A stretch of 64,000 nucleotides of DNA from TC-15 sp034437275. Lineage in GTDB: Bacteria > Chloroflexota > Anaerolineae > Aggregatilineales > Aggregatilineaceae. Shown in pieces: positions 53,819 to 62,569 of this stretch (its first letter is position 1; each line of letters opens with the position of its first letter). Location of the stretch: the NCBI GenBank assembly GCA_034437275.1, contig DAOTUD010000037.1:1-64000 (forward strand), written 5' to 3'. The translations under genes were made by a program, and so were the position numbers. Under the pieces are notes generated by a model. That model was not told the origin of the DNA and ran no database searches. It saw nothing but the letters and a program-made list of their open reading frames with translations.

Positions 53819-54436
53819 GTGAAAATACTGGCCATTAGTGATGTTGTGTTACCCAAGCTGCAGGTGGCGGATTTCCTCCACCAGCAGTTTCCGGATGTGA
53901 GCCTGTTGGTAAGTTGTGGCGATATGCCGGTCTGGTATCTGGATTTTGTCGGCTCGGTCCTATCGCTGCCGCTGTTCTATGTGCGCGGCAACCACGACAC
54001 CAACTACAAACCGCCCGAACCCGGCGGCGACAACTTGCACCTGCGGATCAAGAAATATCACGGCTATTCCTTTGCTGGGCTGGAAGGCTCGATCCGCTAC
54101 AATCGCGGGGCGATCCAGTATACCGAGAACGAAATGCTGTGGAACGTGCTGCGCCTGATGCCGCGCCTGCTGCCGCGACGTATGCGGCACGGCTACGGGG
54201 TGGATGTGCTCGTCACGCACGCGCCCCCGCGCGGCATCCACGACATCGAAGACGACTATGCCCATCGCGGGTTCAAAGCGCTTTTGCGCGCGATGCGCTG
54301 GATACAACCGCGTTTTCTGCTGCATGGCCATGTTGACACCTGGGATCGACGCAAGACCCGAGAAACGGATTACGCCAACACCAAAGTGATCAACATCAAT
54401 CCGTACTGGGTGGTAGACTTACATGATGAGTCGTGA
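53819..54436 (+). CDS. Metallophosphoesterase with altered first motif
   Basis: A 205-residue calcineurin-like phosphoesterase. Four metal-site blocks are visible: ILAISDVV at the start, SCGDMP, VRGNHDTN, and THAPPRG with LLHGHVDTW. In the first block the usual DxH is DVV, so the His ligand to metal one is missing; I recall this form as common in a clade of bacterial homologues, so it may be a subgroup trait. GTG start, 14 bp after xdhC. Substrate unknown. A weak hairpin with TTTTT (54436-54455) follows and may end the transcript. Confidence 0.82.
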   Translation: MKILAISDVVLPKLQVADFLHQQFPDVSLLVSCGDMPVWYLDFVGSVLSLPLFYVRGNHDTNYKPPEPGGDNLHLRIKKYHGYSFAGLEGSIRYNRGAIQYTENEMLWNVLRLMPRLLPRRMRHGYGVDVLVTHAPPRGIHDIEDDYAHRGFKALLRAMRWIQPRFLLHGHVDTWDRRKTRETDYANTKVININPYWVVDLHDES

Positions 54437-54513
54437 CCACCGGTCGATGGTTTTTGTGTTACCATATCAAGCAGTGGGCTTTTGAACTACTTTTTCTCAA
54501 TTGATGAGGTACT

Positions 54514-55932
54514 ATGTGGCGAGATTACTATAGTGTCACTTCCCTTAGCGAAGCGCTTGATCTACTGGCGCAGTTTGGCGAGCGTGCCCGCGTGATCGCG
54601 GGGGCGACCGACTTGATGCTGGAACTTGAACAGAAGCAGCGGCGCGGGGTCGATATCCTGATCGACATCACGCGCGTGCCCGGCCTGGACCAGATCGCGG
54701 TGCGCGGCGATACCATTCGCCTCGGTCCACTCGTGACGCATAATCACGTGGTGGGCCACCCGGTGGTGGTGGACCGGGCGCTGCCGCTGGCGCAGGCCGC
54801 GTGGTCGGTGGGCGCGCCCCAAATCCGCAACCGGGGCACCGTGGCCGGCAACCTGATCACGGCCAGCCCCGCCAACGACACCATCACGCCGCTGTGGGCG
54901 TTGGGCGCAACGGTTACGCTGGCCTCCAAACAAGGCGAGCGCACGCTGGATTTCTCGACGTTTTACCAGGGCGTGCGCCAGACCGCGATGGAGCCGGACG
55001 AACTGATGACGGCGATCACGTTCCCTGCGCTGGCCCAAAACGAGCGCGGCATCTTCCTGAAGCTCGGGCTGCGCAATGCCCAGGCCATCTCGGTGGTGAA
55101 CGCGGTAGTGATCCTGGGCTTCGACAGCGATCACATCACGTCGGCGACGGTCACGCTGGGGAGCGTGGCGCCCACCATCATCCGCGCCCCGGTCGTCGAG
55201 CAGTACCTCCAGGGGCGCACCCTGAGCGACGAGGTGATCCGGGAAGCCGCGCGGCTGGCGGCCTCCACGCCGACGCCCATCGACGACATACGCGGCCCGG
55301 CGGAATACCGCACCGAAATGTGCCGGGTACTGGTTGCGCGGGCCTTGCGCGCGCTGCGGGATGGCACCGAACGCGCCGATTGGCCCCACGACCCGGCGAT
55401 GCTGTGGGGGCCGCAGCATGGCATCGTGCAGGAGGGGCTACCGAGTATGGTCCGTCACGAAGACGATGCCAGCGATACCATTGTGACCACCGTCAACGGC
55501 CAGACGTACACCCGCACCGGCGGAGCCAACAAAACCTTGCTGCGCTTCTTGCGCGAGGATATCGGGCTGCCTGGCACCAAAGAAGGATGTGCCGAAGGCG
55601 AATGCGGGGCCTGTACCGTCTTCCTGGACGGCGTGGCGGTGATGGCCTGTCTGGTACCGGCCCCACGTGCGCACGGGGCGGAGATCGTCACCGTTGAGGG
55701 CCTGGTGTCGGGTGATGGGACGCTGCACCCGATCCAGCAGGCGTTTGTGGACGCCGATGCTGTGCAGTGTGGCTACTGCACGCCCGGTTTCATCATGTCC
55801 GGGGCCAAGCTCTTAGAAGAACAGCCCCACCCCACCCGCCAGCAGATTGAGCAAAGCATCACGGGCAATCTCTGTCGCTGTACCGGCTACTACAAGATTG
55901 TCGAAGCCATCGAACAAGCAGCACAGGAATAA
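54514..55932 (+). CDS. Molybdenum hydroxylase FAD and 2Fe-2S subunit, fused
   Basis: A 472-residue fusion of what are usually two subunits. Residues 1-285 are the FAD-binding medium subunit: ARVIAGATDLMLELEQ, QIRNRGTVAGNLITASPAND (flavin pyrophosphate loop) and a C-terminal CO dehydrogenase-flavoprotein-like domain. Residues about 320-472 are the small subunit: CAEGECGACTVFLDG for cluster II and CGYCTPGF with CRCTGYY for cluster I. It should pair with the Mo subunit encoded at 56363, and could also supply the missing FAD domain for the enzyme encoded at 49960. Reaction: hydroxylation of purines or other N-heterocycles or aldehydes. Confidence 0.9.
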   Translation: MWRDYYSVTSLSEALDLLAQFGERARVIAGATDLMLELEQKQRRGVDILIDITRVPGLDQIAVRGDTIRLGPLVTHNHVVGHPVVVDRALPLAQAAWSVGAPQIRNRGTVAGNLITASPANDTITPLWALGATVTLASKQGERTLDFSTFYQGVRQTAMEPDELMTAITFPALAQNERGIFLKLGLRNAQAISVVNAVVILGFDSDHITSATVTLGSVAPTIIRAPVVEQYLQGRTLSDEVIREAARLAASTPTPIDDIRGPAEYRTEMCRVLVARALRALRDGTERADWPHDPAMLWGPQHGIVQEGLPSMVRHEDDASDTIVTTVNGQTYTRTGGANKTLLRFLREDIGLPGTKEGCAEGECGACTVFLDGVAVMACLVPAPRAHGAEIVTVEGLVSGDGTLHPIQQAFVDADAVQCGYCTPGFIMSGAKLLEEQPHPTRQQIEQSITGNLCRCTGYYKIVEAIEQAAQE

Positions 55933-55936
55933 AACC

Positions 55937-56353
55937 ATGTTTACCAGAGACGACCAAAAAGACACCAAGTCAAACACAAAAACACTCGCCGTGATGGGGT
56001 TTACACTAGCAGTGTTACTGGGGGTGGTGGCGTACTTCACCGCGCCCGCCCTGATTGACTTTGGCGCATCCCAAAACAGCAATCTGGAAGAGACATTCAC
56101 AAACATTGAAGACGAATTCGGGGCGCAGGTTCTTGATTACATCGCCGCCGGGCTGCTGTGGCTGCTGTTGTTCATCATTTTTATGCTGGTGGCAGCGGCC
56201 ATGACCGGCCCAGACCCAGAACGCGAATCGCTAAAACAGATGGGGCCATCGCCAGCCAACAAAAAAGCGATGGTAAAACAGTTAAAGAAAGACTTGCGCA
56301 AGGCCAAACGGCAGGCGCGCCAGCGGGAAAAGTCTGGCAAGAAACGGCAATGA
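55937..56353 (+). CDS. Small two-helix membrane protein inside the hydroxylase operon
   Basis: A 138-residue protein; the ATG at 55937 has AGGAA upstream, 4 bp after the FAD/2Fe-2S gene. Two hydrophobic helices (about 17-39 and 64-86) flank a polar outer loop; the C-terminal 45 residues are very basic and helical (MVKQLKKDLRKAKRQARQRE) and should lie in the cytoplasm. The gene is only 9 bp before the Mo subunit. No family recognised. A membrane tether for the hydroxylase or for its electron acceptor is a plausible guess, not shown by sequence. Confidence 0.75.
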   Translation: MFTRDDQKDTKSNTKTLAVMGFTLAVLLGVVAYFTAPALIDFGASQNSNLEETFTNIEDEFGAQVLDYIAAGLLWLLLFIIFMLVAAAMTGPDPERESLKQMGPSPANKKAMVKQLKKDLRKAKRQARQREKSGKKRQ

Positions 56354-56362
56354 GGAGTCCTC

Positions 56363-58588
56363 GTGGAAAAAAATAATTTGACTCTTGGGCAGAATGTGCG
56401 CCGGGTTGGCGCGGTGGAGAAAGTCACGGGAGAAGCGCTGTATCCCGGTGATATTGATCTAAAAGATCAGTTGTGGATGAAGATTCGGTTCTCTGACCGG
56501 GTCCATGCGCGGATCACCGCCATCGACACCAGCCAGGCCGAAGCCTATCCCGGGGTCGTCGCCGTGTTCACCGCCAAAGACGTGCCGGTGAATGAGTACG
56601 GGCTGATCATGCCCGACCAGCCGGTATTGTGCGGCCCAGGCAGCGCCAGAGAGGGCGCGGACATCGTGCGCTGCATCAGCGACCAGGTGGCGCTGGTGGT
56701 CGCCGAAACAGAAGAAGCGGCTGCCGAAGCCGTCGACCTGATCGACATCACCTACGAAGACTTGCCGGCAGTGACCACCGTCGAAGACGCCCTTAAAGAC
56801 GACGCGCCACAACTCCACCCACATGCCGGAAACAACATTCTGGTCCATTATCGCATTCGGCACGGCGACATCGACCAGGGCTGGGAACAGGCCGATGTGA
56901 TCGTCGAAGGCGAATACCAGACCGGCTATCAGGAGCATGCCTACCTCCAGCCGGAAGCCGGGCTGGGCTACATCGACGATGAAGGCCGGGTGACGATCAT
57001 CGTGGCCGGGCAGTGGGTGCACGAGGACCGCGAGCAAGTGGCGCACGCCCTGGGGCTGCCCGAAGAGCAGGTGCGCATCATCTACCCCAACATCGGCGGC
57101 GCATTCGGCGGGCGCGAGGATATGTCCGTCCAGATCGTGCTGGGGCTGGCCGCCATACGGCTCCAGCGCCCGATAAAGATCATCTGGAGCCGGGAGGAAT
57201 CGATCATCGGCCACCACAAGCGGCATCCCACGAAGCTGCACGTCCGCTGGGGCGCAACTGCCGAAGGCAAGCTGGTCGCTGCCGAGGCCGAGGTGTACGG
57301 CGATTCCGGCGCGTATGCCTACACCACGACGAAAGTCATGGGCAACGCGCACTTCATGGTCAGCGGCCCATATGAAATCCCGAACGCAAAAATCGACACG
57401 TACGGGGTGTATACCAATAACATCCCGTCCGGCGCGTTTCGCGGGTTTGGCGGGCCACAGGGCGCGTTTGCCGCCGAAGGCCAGATGAACAAGCTGGCCG
57501 AAGCCCTGGGGATAGACCCCGTCGCACTGCGCCTGAAAAACGTCCTGAAAGATGGGACGATCACGGTGGTGGGGACGCCCCTGCCGCCCGGCGTGACCAT
57601 GGACAAGGTCCTCAGCGAGGGAGCCAGCCAGAGCGATTACTGGCACGAGGTCGGCGGTCACTGGCAGCGCCTGCCCGCCGCCTCACCGGACGATCCCACC
57701 AAGCGGCGCGGCGTCGGCATCGCCATCGGCCTGAAAAACGTCGGGTTTTCCTTTGGCGCGCCGGAAGAAAACTGGGCCACCGTCGAACTGCACGGCACGA
57801 CGGCGATCGAGCGCGTGGTGGTACACGAGGCCGGCGCGGACGTCGGCCAGGGCGCGCACACCGCCTTCGTGCAGATGGCCGCCGAAGCGGTCGGTGTCCC
57901 GGTCGATATCGTCGAACTGGTCGGGCACGACACCGCCCATACCGGCAACTCGGGCAGCGCGTCGGCGTCGCGCATGACGTTTATGTCGGGCAATGCGATC
58001 AAGGGCGCGGCAGAACAGGCGCTCGAAAAGTGGCGGGACGAGGAACGCCCCGCCATCGCCACCTACCAGTATCGCGCGCCGAAAACCTCGATGTTCGATC
58101 CGGAAACCGGCGAGGCCGAACCCAACTTCGCGTACGGCTACATGGCCCAATTCGTCGAGGTCGAGGTGGATCTCGAAACCGGGCTGGTACACGTGGTGCG
58201 CGTGGTGTCGGCGCACGATGTCGGCAAGGCAATCAACCCCCGCATGATCGAGGGCCAGGTGGAAGGAGCCGTCATCCAGGCGTTGGGCTATGCGGTGATG
58301 GAAAATCTGGTGACAGACGGCGGGCGCGTGATGAATCCGTTCCTGTCAACCTACCTGATCCCCACCATCTGGGATATCCCGCAGGAGACCAAGTCCGTCA
58401 TCCTGGAGCTTGCCGACCCGCGCGGTCCGTGGGGCGCGCGCGGCATGGCCGAGATGCCGTTCATCCCATTGGCAGCAGCCATTGCCGACGCTATGCATGA
58501 TGCGACCGGCATCTGGTTCGACCGCATCCCACTCACACCGGATTTCGTCGTCGCGAAGCTGCGGGAGCATGGCCTCGGTGTTATTTGA
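56363..58588 (+). CDS. Molybdenum hydroxylase large (Mo) subunit
   Basis: A 741-residue molybdopterin cytosine dinucleotide/MPT-binding subunit of the xanthine dehydrogenase family. GTG start with GAGGAG upstream. Motifs: GALYPGDI-like N-terminus (EALYPGDIDL), SDQVALVVAETEEAAAEA, NIGGAFGGRED (Mo-binding), PSGAFRGFGGPQG, AGADVGQGAHTAF, and the catalytic Glu in GARGMAEMPFIPL. It completes a three-domain enzyme with the FAD/2Fe-2S protein encoded just upstream. Its 3' end overlaps the YqeB-like gene by 20 bp. Substrate may be xanthine, hypoxanthine or another heterocycle. Confidence 0.92.
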   Translation: MEKNNLTLGQNVRRVGAVEKVTGEALYPGDIDLKDQLWMKIRFSDRVHARITAIDTSQAEAYPGVVAVFTAKDVPVNEYGLIMPDQPVLCGPGSAREGADIVRCISDQVALVVAETEEAAAEAVDLIDITYEDLPAVTTVEDALKDDAPQLHPHAGNNILVHYRIRHGDIDQGWEQADVIVEGEYQTGYQEHAYLQPEAGLGYIDDEGRVTIIVAGQWVHEDREQVAHALGLPEEQVRIIYPNIGGAFGGREDMSVQIVLGLAAIRLQRPIKIIWSREESIIGHHKRHPTKLHVRWGATAEGKLVAAEAEVYGDSGAYAYTTTKVMGNAHFMVSGPYEIPNAKIDTYGVYTNNIPSGAFRGFGGPQGAFAAEGQMNKLAEALGIDPVALRLKNVLKDGTITVVGTPLPPGVTMDKVLSEGASQSDYWHEVGGHWQRLPAASPDDPTKRRGVGIAIGLKNVGFSFGAPEENWATVELHGTTAIERVVVHEAGADVGQGAHTAFVQMAAEAVGVPVDIVELVGHDTAHTGNSGSASASRMTFMSGNAIKGAAEQALEKWRDEERPAIATYQYRAPKTSMFDPETGEAEPNFAYGYMAQFVEVEVDLETGLVHVVRVVSAHDVGKAINPRMIEGQVEGAVIQALGYAVMENLVTDGGRVMNPFLSTYLIPTIWDIPQETKSVILELADPRGPWGARGMAEMPFIPLAAAIADAMHDATGIWFDRIPLTPDFVVAKLREHGLGVI

Positions 58589-59399
58589 GCGTGTCCCGAT
58601 CGTGATCCGGGGCGGGGGCGACCTGGCGTCCGGGGTCGCCTACCGCCTGTTCCGAGCCGGCTTTCCGGTAACGGTGCTCGAACTGGCCCAGCCGCGCGTG
58701 ATCCGGCGTACAGTCGCCTTCGCGTCGGCAGTGTACGACGGGCAGATCACCGTCGAAGGCGTGACCGCGCGCCGCATCGCGGATGCTGCCAGGGCGGCGT
58801 CCGCACACGCTGCCGGCGAGATCGCGGTGCTGGTGGACGCACACGGCGCAAGCCTGCCGGCACTGGGGCCGGCGGTGGTCGTCGATGGCCGCATGGCCAA
58901 GCGCAATATCGACACCACGCGGGACGACGCCCCGCTGGTGATCGCGTTGGGGCCAGGCTACGAAGCAGGTCGCGACTGCCACGCCGTAATCGAAACCATG
59001 CGCGGGCATTATCTCGGGCGCGTGATCTGGGATGGTCCCGCCGCGCCCAACACCGGGCAGCCCGGCAGCGTGCGCGGGCGCATCGGGGAGCGCGTGCTGC
59101 GTGCCCCGGCAGACGGGCAGGTGACGTCCCGCGTCGCAATTGGCGAGCGCGTGGAAGCGGGCGTGGTGATCGCCACCGTGGGCGATGCGCCGCTGCTGGC
59201 CCTGTTCGATGGCACGCTGCGTGGTCTGGTCCATCCGGCAGTACCCGTCGTGACCGGGATGAAGATCGGAGATGTGGATCCGCGTGGCAAACGCGACCAT
59301 TGCTTTACAATCTCTGATAAATCGCTGGCGATAGGTGGCGGCGTGTTGGAGGCGGTTCTCAGCGCGCCACAGCTTGCGACTCGACTGGTGGATAAGTGA
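58569..59399 (+). CDS. yqeB: YqeB/EF2563-type selenium-dependent Mo hydroxylase accessory protein
   Basis: A 276-residue protein; ATG 58569 has GGGAG just upstream and lies inside the previous gene's end. The N-terminus VIRGGGDLASGVAYRLFRAG followed by RRTVAFASAVYDGQITVEGV is the family signature; a C-terminal lipoyl/biotinyl-like segment (RAPADGQVTSRVAIGERVEAG) follows. In comparative genomics this family marks genomes with selenium-dependent molybdenum hydroxylases, in which selenium is a labile non-selenocysteine cofactor. Its presence suggests at least one of the two hydroxylases in this window is of that type. Confidence 0.88.
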   Translation: MASVLFERVPIVIRGGGDLASGVAYRLFRAGFPVTVLELAQPRVIRRTVAFASAVYDGQITVEGVTARRIADAARAASAHAAGEIAVLVDAHGASLPALGPAVVVDGRMAKRNIDTTRDDAPLVIALGPGYEAGRDCHAVIETMRGHYLGRVIWDGPAAPNTGQPGSVRGRIGERVLRAPADGQVTSRVAIGERVEAGVVIATVGDAPLLALFDGTLRGLVHPAVPVVTGMKIGDVDPRGKRDHCFTISDKSLAIGGGVLEAVLSAPQLATRLVDK

Positions 59400-59419
59400 A
59401 TGAGGTGAGCTAGCTAACC

Positions 59420-60772
59420 ATGCGGCTGTCTGATGCGCTGCGCGTGCAGCGTGGCGACGTAGTGGCCTTTGTGGGAGCCGGCGGCAAGACGTCGGCTCTC
59501 TTTCGCCTGGCACATGAATTGAGCGCCGAAGGCTGGCGCGTGCTGGTCACGACGACCACACGCCTGGCCCGCTCCGAAATCGACGCGGCCCCACTGGCGG
59601 CCTGCCTGACCAAAAGCATCGGGCCGCCCATGATCCGCAAGTGGCTGAACGAACACGAATTCGTGTTTCTCTACAGCGCCCTGAGCAAGGACAAAGTGAT
59701 CGGGCTGCCGCCGCAGACCATCACCGGGCTGGTGGATTCGGTGAACTCGGATGTGCTGCTGGTCGAGGCCGACGGCGCGCGCCGCTTGCCGCTCAAAGCG
59801 CCCTATGATCACGAGCCGGTGATCCCCCAAGACACCTCGCTGGTGGTGCCGGTGGCGGGCGTGGATGTGCTAGGCCAGCCGCTCGATGAGACGCACGTCT
59901 ACAACGCCGCGCGCATTCAAACGCGCTATGGCTTTCCCGACGGGGCGGAGATCATTCCGCCCTGGATGGCGGTGACCATCCGTGACCTGGAACTGGGCTT
60001 GCGTGGGGTGCCGGACTCGGCGCGCGTGGTGGCGCTGCTCAACAAGGTGCCGCCGCACGGCTACGAGCGGGTGCGAGCGCGCCGCGTGGCGGAACTGGTG
60101 CTCCGCTCGCCGCGCGTGGAGGCGGTCGCGTTGGGGGCCATGCACAACCCCACCAACCCGATCCTGGAGCGCCAGCAGCGCGTCGCCGCGGTCGTGCTGG
60201 CCGGGGGCCAATCAACGCGCATGGGGCAGCCTAAAGTGCTGCTGCCCTGGGATGGGCGCACCGTCATCGAGAGCATCGTCAGCCGGTTGGTCGTGGCGCG
60301 GATGCCGGAGATCGTCGTGGTGACTGGCCACCAGCGGGCAGCCGTCGAGGCAGCGCTGGCCGATCTGCCGGTGACGCTGGTGCACAACCCGCACCACGCG
60401 CAGGGTGAAATTCTGTCGTCGCTGCAAGCCGGGCTGCGCGCCTTGCCGGACAGCATCGCGGCGGGGTTGGCGGTACTCGGCGACCAGCCGATGCTCGATC
60501 CGCGCGTGGTTGGGCAGGTCCTGGCGGCCTATGCGCGTGATGAAGGCCAGATCATCGCGCCGGCCTACCGGGGCCAACGCGGGCACCCCATCCTGATCGA
60601 CCGCCAGTTCTGGCCCGAACTGCTGGCAGCGCGCGCCTGTGCACCGCGTGAGGTGCTCCGCCGTTATCCCGCACACACCACTCTCGTCCCCGTAGACAAC
60701 GACGACATTCTACGCGATATCGACACCCCGGAGCAGTACCGGCAGGAACGCCGCCGCGCCGGGCTGTGCTAA
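59420..60772 (+). CDS. YqeC-MocA fusion: Se-hydroxylase factor plus MPT cytidylyltransferase
   Basis: A 450-residue two-domain protein. Residues 1-245 match YqeC: P-loop AFVGAGGKTSALF, LVTTTTRL, LLVEADGARRLPLKAP, and GAMHNP near the end. Residues about 252-450 are a MobA/MocA-type nucleotidyltransferase: VVLAGGQSTRMGQPKVLL, VTGHQ, NPHHAQGEILSSLQAGL, LGDQPMLD and GQRGHPILI. MocA makes molybdopterin cytosine dinucleotide for xanthine dehydrogenase-type enzymes. In E. coli yqeC and mocA (ygfJ) are separate neighbours, so this is a gene fusion. It is the last gene of the plus-strand run. Confidence 0.9.
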   Translation: MRLSDALRVQRGDVVAFVGAGGKTSALFRLAHELSAEGWRVLVTTTTRLARSEIDAAPLAACLTKSIGPPMIRKWLNEHEFVFLYSALSKDKVIGLPPQTITGLVDSVNSDVLLVEADGARRLPLKAPYDHEPVIPQDTSLVVPVAGVDVLGQPLDETHVYNAARIQTRYGFPDGAEIIPPWMAVTIRDLELGLRGVPDSARVVALLNKVPPHGYERVRARRVAELVLRSPRVEAVALGAMHNPTNPILERQQRVAAVVLAGGQSTRMGQPKVLLPWDGRTVIESIVSRLVVARMPEIVVVTGHQRAAVEAALADLPVTLVHNPHHAQGEILSSLQAGLRALPDSIAAGLAVLGDQPMLDPRVVGQVLAAYARDEGQIIAPAYRGQRGHPILIDRQFWPELLAARACAPREVLRRYPAHTTLVPVDNDDILRDIDTPEQYRQERRRAGLC

Positions 60773-60784
60773 CAAGAACGTGAC

Positions 60785-61594
60785 CTATGAAGCTTCAGGC
60801 GTGGGAGTTGCTGCGCTGGCCCCGATCGGCGTGGGGGTCAGCGGTGGATCGCTGATGTAGATCGTGATCTCGCACGAAGCCCGCAGCATTTCGGTGTTGT
60901 CGAACACCGTCAGCCGCAGCCGGTATTCCCCGTTCGGCAGGTTGAGCGGCGCAATCTCGCCCAGCGGACCGTCGACCATCGGTTCGGTGTGGTCGTCGCC
61001 GAATTTGCGGAACTGGGTATCGGCCCCTTGCAGCTTGATCTCAAACCGGTAAAACGAAAAATTGCTGACGTTCGCCGTGCCAATGGCGGTGGTGGCTTCG
61101 TAGATGAGCTGGCCGTTGCCGGGGATGTGGAACCACGCGCTGTCACGCGGGCAGCTTACCGGCTCTGGCGCATCGGGAATGATCGTGCCCACCGGGGTAT
61201 TGGTCGGCACCGGCGTCGCGAAGATATCCGGCCCATCTTCTTGCAGATCGCCGCCCCCCAACGACACTGGCGGGTTGGCGGCGGGCGTGCTGGTCACAAA
61301 CGCTTGCTGCTCGACATCCGATACCTGATCTTCGCCCAGCCGGATATCGCGCATGGTAGGGGCCATCAGGTTGGAGATGGCCCCTACCGCAATCATCACC
61401 TCAACGAGCAGTCCACCGAACGTGATCGCGCTGGCCCGTTTGGTCAGCGCCAGGTCGCGCTCCAGCTTGAACTGGGCAACGGCCAGCTCGTGGCGGGCGT
61501 GCTGCAAGCGGTACAGCATGAACAAAATGCCGCCCACGCACAGGATATACAGCCCGAACTGTATCTGCTCAATGAGATAGACAAAACTAGTCAT
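60785..61594 (-). CDS. Membrane-anchored protein with Thr/Pro linkers, unknown function
   Basis: A 269-residue protein. Two N-terminal membrane helices (about 8-28 and 56-78) flank a charged, coiled-coil-like cytoplasmic loop. After a Thr/Pro-rich linker (TSTPAANPP, then PVPTNTP) comes a beta-rich outer domain of about 110 residues (WFHIPGNGQLIYEATTAIG through YRLRLTVFDNTEML), ending in another Thr/Pro tail. The start at 61594 overlaps the purine nucleoside phosphorylase gene by 8 bp. No family recognised. It converges on the YqeC-MocA gene with only 12 bp between stops. Confidence 0.75.
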   Translation of the reverse strand: MTSFVYLIEQIQFGLYILCVGGILFMLYRLQHARHELAVAQFKLERDLALTKRASAITFGGLLVEVMIAVGAISNLMAPTMRDIRLGEDQVSDVEQQAFVTSTPAANPPVSLGGGDLQEDGPDIFATPVPTNTPVGTIIPDAPEPVSCPRDSAWFHIPGNGQLIYEATTAIGTANVSNFSFYRFEIKLQGADTQFRKFGDDHTEPMVDGPLGEIAPLNLPNGEYRLRLTVFDNTEMLRASCEITIYISDPPLTPTPIGASAATPTPEAS

Positions 61595-62480
61595 GTTCCG
61601 GTTGGTTTTCGACCTCTGCAGGATCAAAGGGTGGCATCTGGTCCAGCACCCCCCGGATGATCGTCGCCAGCCGCGGGACGATCTGCTGGCCGAGCCTCAA
61701 CACGTCTTCGTGTGAAACTTCGTCCGACGCCTCGGTGCTGTCCAGCGAGACGTTGGTAATGCTGGAAAAGCCCAGGATGCGCATCCCGGCGTGATAGGCG
61801 GCCAGGGCTTCGGACGCGGTCGACATGCCCACCGCGTCACCGCCCCAGGCACGCAGCATCCGCACTTCGGCAGGCGTCTCGAACGTCGGGCCAGAAAGCG
61901 CCATATAGATGCCCTCGCGCAGTGTCAGATCGTGCTGTTTAGCGACCTGATGGGCCAGCTTGCGAAGGGTCGGGCTGTAGGTACGGGTGTGGATCGAGAA
62001 GCGAGGCCCGAACCCGCCCAGGTTAGGACCGCGCAGCGGGTTAAAGCCGGCCAACCCGGCAGGGAAGATATGGTCTTCCAGCACCATGATATCCCCCGCG
62101 TCAAAGTCCGGGTTCAGCCCACCGGCAGCGTTGGTCAGGATCAAGGTATTCACGCCCAGCAAGCGCATGACGCGCACCGGCAGCACGACTTGCGCCATCG
62201 TGTAGCCTTCGTAGAAATGCGCGCGCCCCTGCATGGCCACGACGGTATGGCCAGACAGGTCGCCGATGACCAGTTTGCCGGCATGACCCAGCACGGTCGA
62301 GTGCGGCCAGTGCGGGATATCCTCGTAGGGGACCACATCCGCGTGCTGGATTTCTTCCACCAGCGGCCCCAGCCCGGAGCCAAGCACCAGGCCAATCGTG
62401 GGCCGATGTTCGGTCTGCCGCTGGATGAAGCTGACGGCCTCGCGATGATGTTCTTCCGGAATGTATGTTAAATCGTCCAT
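61587..62480 (-). CDS. punA: Purine nucleoside phosphorylase (trimeric PNP type)
   Basis: Splits inosine or guanosine with phosphate to base plus ribose 1-phosphate. 297 residues from the ATG at 62480, which has GGAG 7 nt upstream; the ATG at 62492 overlaps that site. Motifs: VLGSGLGPLVEE (phosphate), GRAHFYEGYTMAQV, LTNAAGGLNPDF, ALSGPTFETPAEVRM (base site), VGMSTASEA and ITNVSLD. It could deliver free purine bases to the hydroxylases and deaminases encoded in the long plus-strand run. Confidence 0.95.
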   Translation of the reverse strand: MDDLTYIPEEHHREAVSFIQRQTEHRPTIGLVLGSGLGPLVEEIQHADVVPYEDIPHWPHSTVLGHAGKLVIGDLSGHTVVAMQGRAHFYEGYTMAQVVLPVRVMRLLGVNTLILTNAAGGLNPDFDAGDIMVLEDHIFPAGLAGFNPLRGPNLGGFGPRFSIHTRTYSPTLRKLAHQVAKQHDLTLREGIYMALSGPTFETPAEVRMLRAWGGDAVGMSTASEALAAYHAGMRILGFSSITNVSLDSTEASDEVSHEDVLRLGQQIVPRLATIIRGVLDQMPPFDPAEVENQPEHD

Positions 62481-62569
62481 ATAAATCTCCATCGGTCACA
62501 GAAGCAATTTTAATGAATGGGCTATTTTAACACTTCTTAGGAGAATTTGGCGACTTCTAGCCGGCCACT

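Noticed and set aside
49960..58588. Selenocysteine in the molybdenum hydroxylases
   Set aside because: Both Mo subunit frames run without internal TGA; selenium, if used, would be a labile cofactor.
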